Source: Desulfobacterales bacterium (lineage in GTDB: Bacteria; Desulfobacterota; Desulfobacteria; Desulfobacterales; Desulfobacteraceae). Taken from it: a stretch of DNA of 7,763 nt. How positions within the stretch are numbered: the stretch's first letter is position 1; every line of letters starts with the position of its first letter. Position numbers and translations under genes: made by a program. The notes beneath the pieces were generated by a model. It did no database searches. It saw only the letters and a program-made list of their open reading frames with translations, and had not been told where the DNA came from. Where the stretch lies: contig JAKSBB010000235.1 of NCBI GenBank assembly GCA_022361315.1, positions 1 through 7,763 on the forward strand. Direction: 5' to 3'. This document shows, piece by piece, positions 5,859-7,763 of the stretch.

Positions 5859-7081
5859 TTCAACGCGTCTTTCACCCGTGCCATGGCTGTTTTCACATTT
5901 TCAAGACTGTTGAATGCGGAAATCCGGATATATTCCCGGCCGCAACGCCCGAAACCACCGCCCGGCGTACAGACAACAGAGGCCTTGTTCAGCAGAAGGT
6001 CAAAGAACTCCCAGGAGTCTCTTCCCTTGCCGTCAATCCAGATGTATGGAGAGTTTTCCCCGCCCACATGGTCAAACCCCAGCTCCGTCATGGTGTCACG
6101 GACGATGGCCGCATTGGCCAGGTAGGCGTCAATATATTCTTTAACCTGGACCTTACCGGCTTCGGAGTAAACGGCTTCCGCGGCTTTCTGTACCGGATAG
6201 GATACCCCGTTGAATTTGGTGGTGTGCCTTCGGTTCCACATGGCATGGAGGGAGGCTGCACTGCCGGCGTCGGTGTAGACCTTGCAGTCCTTGGGTACCA
6301 CGGTGAACCCGCAGCGGGTGCCGGTGAATCCGGCTGTTTTGGAAAAGCTTCTGAACTCCACAGCCACTTCCCTGGCCCCTTCCACCTCATAGATGCTTCT
6401 GGGGAGGCTTTCGTCGCGGATGAAGGATTCATAGGCGGCATCGAAGAGGATCAGCGCCTTGTTATCCCTGGCGTAGTCCACCCACACCTTCAGTTCCTCT
6501 TTGGTGGCGGTGGCGCCGGTGGGGTTGTTGGGGAAGCAGAGATAAATCAGGTCAACCGGTTCCTCGGGCAGGGTCGGCATAAAGCCGTTTTCCTTGAGGC
6601 AATCCATATAAACGATGCCCTGATACCGGCCGTCTGCATAGGCGCCGGTCCGGCCGGCCATCACGTTGGTGTCCAGATATACCGGATACACCGGGTCGGG
6701 AATGGCAATTTTAATATCCTGGGCGAAGAGTTCCTGGAAGTTACCGGAATCACATTTCGCACCGTCGGAAACAAAGATTTCATCGGCAGCAATATCGGCG
6801 CCCCGGGCCTGGAAATCATTGGCCGCAATGGTTTCCCTCAGGAAATCATATCCCTGCTCCGGCCCGTATCCCCGGAAGGTGGCATCGGCGGCCATTTCAT
6901 CCACCCCTTTGCGGAACCCGTCCACAATGGCAGGGGCCAGACCGCGGGTGACGTCCCCGATCCCCAGACGGATCACGTCCGCATCGGGATTGTTCGCCTG
7001 GAATTCGTTTACACGCTTGGCAATATCCGAGAAGAGATAAGAGGCCTGAAGCTTATTATAGTGTTCGTTAATTCTGATCAT
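5855..7081 (-). CDS. dapL: LL-diaminopimelate aminotransferase (EC 2.6.1.83)
   Basis: The 408-residue protein is a class I/II PLP aminotransferase of DapL type. It converts tetrahydrodipicolinate to LL-2,6-diaminopimelate in one step with glutamate as donor, bypassing DapD, DapC and DapE, for lysine and peptidoglycan synthesis in the cytoplasm. Visible signatures: [20 protein letters not shown] at the N-terminus, [11 protein letters not shown] (38-48), [12 protein letters not shown] (71-82), [12 protein letters not shown] (105-116), PNNPTGA (184-190, N186 contacts PLP), FDAAYE (213-218, D214), [12 protein letters not shown] (245-256, K248 is the Schiff-base lysine), [10 protein letters not shown] (283-292) and YIRISAF (384-390, R386 for the substrate carboxylate). 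Length is normal for the family. Start: AAGGAA lies eight bases upstream of the ATG and the protein begins at the conserved position. It is probably the first gene of a dapL-moeA-moeA transcript driven from 7182-7210, with a hairpin-bearing leader. Its stop overlaps moeA. Confidence 0.97.
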   Translation of the reverse strand: MIRINEHYNKLQASYLFSDIAKRVNEFQANNPDADVIRLGIGDVTRGLAPAIVDGFRKGVDEMAADATFRGYGPEQGYDFLRETIAANDFQARGADIAADEIFVSDGAKCDSGNFQELFAQDIKIAIPDPVYPVYLDTNVMAGRTGAYADGRYQGIVYMDCLKENGFMPTLPEEPVDLIYLCFPNNPTGATATKEELKVWVDYARDNKALILFDAAYESFIRDESLPRSIYEVEGAREVAVEFRSFSKTAGFTGTRCGFTVVPKDCKVYTDAGSAASLHAMWNRRHTTKFNGVSYPVQKAAEAVYSEAGKVQVKEYIDAYLANAAIVRDTMTELGFDHVGGENSPYIWIDGKGRDSWEFFDLLLNKASVVCTPGGGFGRCGREYIRISAFNSLENVKTAMARVKDALK

Positions 7082-7108
7082 TGGTCTTTTCCTTTCGGTA
7101 TACTAATG

Positions 7109-7157
7109 GATTCAGCCTGGGCAGACCCAACGTCTGTTGGTCCGGCCAGGCTGAATC
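7109..7157 (-). ncRNA. Long hairpin in the dsdA-dapL gap (dapL leader structure)
   Basis: Perfect 12-base arms GATTCAGCCTGG (7109-7120) and CCAGGCTGAATC (7146-7157) enclose an inner stem CCAAC/GTTGG (7127-7131 with 7136-7140) and loop GTCT, with a few more pairs and a bulge between. The minus-strand RNA folds slightly better, as one A-C mismatch becomes U-G. No T run follows on the minus strand, so it is not a standard terminator of dsdA. It ends 27 bases before the dapL ATG and would sit in the leader if transcription starts near 7175. A regulatory leader, an RNA-processing site or a stabilising 3' end for dsdA are all possible. No known riboswitch class is recognised. Confidence 0.7.
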
Positions 7158-7181
7158 TGATGTTGATTCTTTTCCAGGTTA

Positions 7182-7210
7182 GTTTTAAACAAAAGCTCTG
7201 CCGATGTCAA
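7182..7210 (-). promoter_or_regulatory. Probable sigma70-type promoter for dapL-moeA-moeA
   Basis: On the minus strand a perfect TTGACA (7205-7210) begins two bases after the dsdA stop codon and is followed after 17 bases by TAAAAC (7182-7187, four of six matches to TATAAT). Transcription would begin near 7175, giving a leader of about 94 bases that contains the hairpin at 7109-7157. This suggests dapL and the moeA pair can be expressed separately from dsdA. Confidence 0.5.
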
Positions 7211-7212
7211 AT

Positions 7213-7763
7213 TCAACTTCCCTTGGCATAATAGGCATCCATCACCTCCCGGGGAACCATGCTGCCGCCGGTGGCCCAGGCAATGTGAACGGCGTTGTCC
7301 ATTACCTGTTCAAGGCCCTGCCGTTTGATATAAGCTTTGCCCGCTTCACTGCGGGTCAGATAGAATGCCCCCGGTACGCCAGCCAGGGCGGAAGGCTCTA
7401 AAAATATATCTTCTTCGTTGGCAACCACCCGAAGCAGATCGTACAACTGCTGGTCGGCAACAGTGTAAACACCGGATATGGTTTCAGCCAGGGCTTTACC
7501 CACAAAGCCGGAAGGGCTCGGGCAGGCAAGGCCGTCGGCATCGGTGACATTGTCCAGGCCGAAATCCCGGACACTGACCTTTTCGTGCAGCCCTGTCACC
7601 AGTCCCAGCAGCATACAGGGAGAGGCGGTGGGTTCTGCAAAAAAGCAATGCACATGGTCACCGAAAATCTGTTTCAGGCCGAAGGTGATCCCTCCGGGAC
7701 CGCCCCCCACCCCGCAGGGCAGGTAAACAAAGAGGGGATGGGCTGCATCCACACGAACCCCCA
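7213..7763 (-). CDS. dsdA: D-serine ammonia-lyase (dehydratase), C-terminal part
   Basis: The frame runs in from the right edge and stops with TGA at 7213-7215, giving 182 residues of a protein that is about 440 long in E. coli. DsdA is a PLP enzyme of fold type II that breaks D-serine down to pyruvate and ammonia. The visible part has the phosphate-binding loop [10 protein letters not shown] (visible residues 15-24), [21 protein letters not shown], the LEPSALAG segment, and the C-terminal [12 protein letters not shown]. These match E. coli DsdA closely from memory. The lysine that binds PLP lies in the missing N-terminal part. A GTG at 7750-7752 is internal, not the start, as the family sequence continues through it. 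It lies upstream of dapL on the same strand, with 131 bases between. Roles could be detoxifying or using D-serine; the context does not decide. Confidence 0.94.
   Translation of the reverse strand, partial: GVRVDAAHPLFVYLPCGVGGGPGGITFGLKQIFGDHVHCFFAEPTASPCMLLGLVTGLHEKVSVRDFGLDNVTDADGLACPSPSGFVGKALAETISGVYTVADQQLYDLLRVVANEEDIFLEPSALAGVPGAFYLTRSEAGKAYIKRQGLEQVMDNAVHIAWATGGSMVPREVMDAYYAKGS

Noticed and set aside
7082..7175. Lysine riboswitch or T-box before dapL
   Set aside because: The leader is too short for a lysine riboswitch, and no T-box sequence or specifier-loop layout is visible.
6068..7231. A 387-codon plus-strand open frame opposite dapL
   Set aside because: It is a mirror of the dapL codon bias; the translation is Gly/His/Ile-rich without a recognisable domain, and the minus strand encodes an unmistakable DapL.

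Overview
This 7,763-base window is ordinary, gene-dense bacterial chromosome with about seven protein genes and no mobile element, CRISPR array, rRNA or tRNA that I can see. The gene content points to a Gram-negative anaerobe of the Desulfobacterota, probably near Desulfobacteraceae. The grounds are the LL-diaminopimelate aminotransferase (DapL) route to lysine, a MoeA fused to a C-terminal periplasmic-binding-protein-like domain, a DksA-family protein without a full zinc site, and an OmpA-type lipoprotein. There is no rRNA marker, so the taxonomy is inference.

Layout. Bases 1-350 (+) hold the C-terminal ATPase end of a sensor histidine kinase cut by the window edge. Bases 351-771 are a 421-base AT-rich gap with a nested inverted repeat and a candidate promoter. 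Bases 772-1929 (+) encode an outer-membrane lipoprotein with a VWA domain, one calcium-binding TSP3-like repeat and an OmpA peptidoglycan-binding domain. It ends in a strong intrinsic terminator that also separates it from the convergent DksA/TraR-family gene at 2050-2496 (-).

The right two thirds is a minus-strand block, read from right to left. It starts with dsdA (D-serine ammonia-lyase, cut by the window edge). Next is a 131-base gap with a good sigma70-type promoter candidate and a long perfect-armed hairpin. After the gap come dapL, then moeA (overlapping dapL by ATGA), then a moeA-PBP fusion 31 bases further on, and a hairpin that probably ends the transcript. DapL makes LL-diaminopimelate for lysine and peptidoglycan. 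The two MoeA proteins insert molybdate (or possibly tungstate) into adenylylated molybdopterin, and the PBP-like tail of the second may sense oxyanion or cofactor. Coupling of a lysine-pathway enzyme to two metal-insertion enzymes is the most notable organisation here.

The points most worth checking are the dapL leader hairpin with its possible alternative pairing, the two divergent MoeA paralogues, the DksA homologue with altered tip and zinc residues, and the degenerate ATP-binding motifs of the partial kinase. I see no clear sign of an entirely new system.
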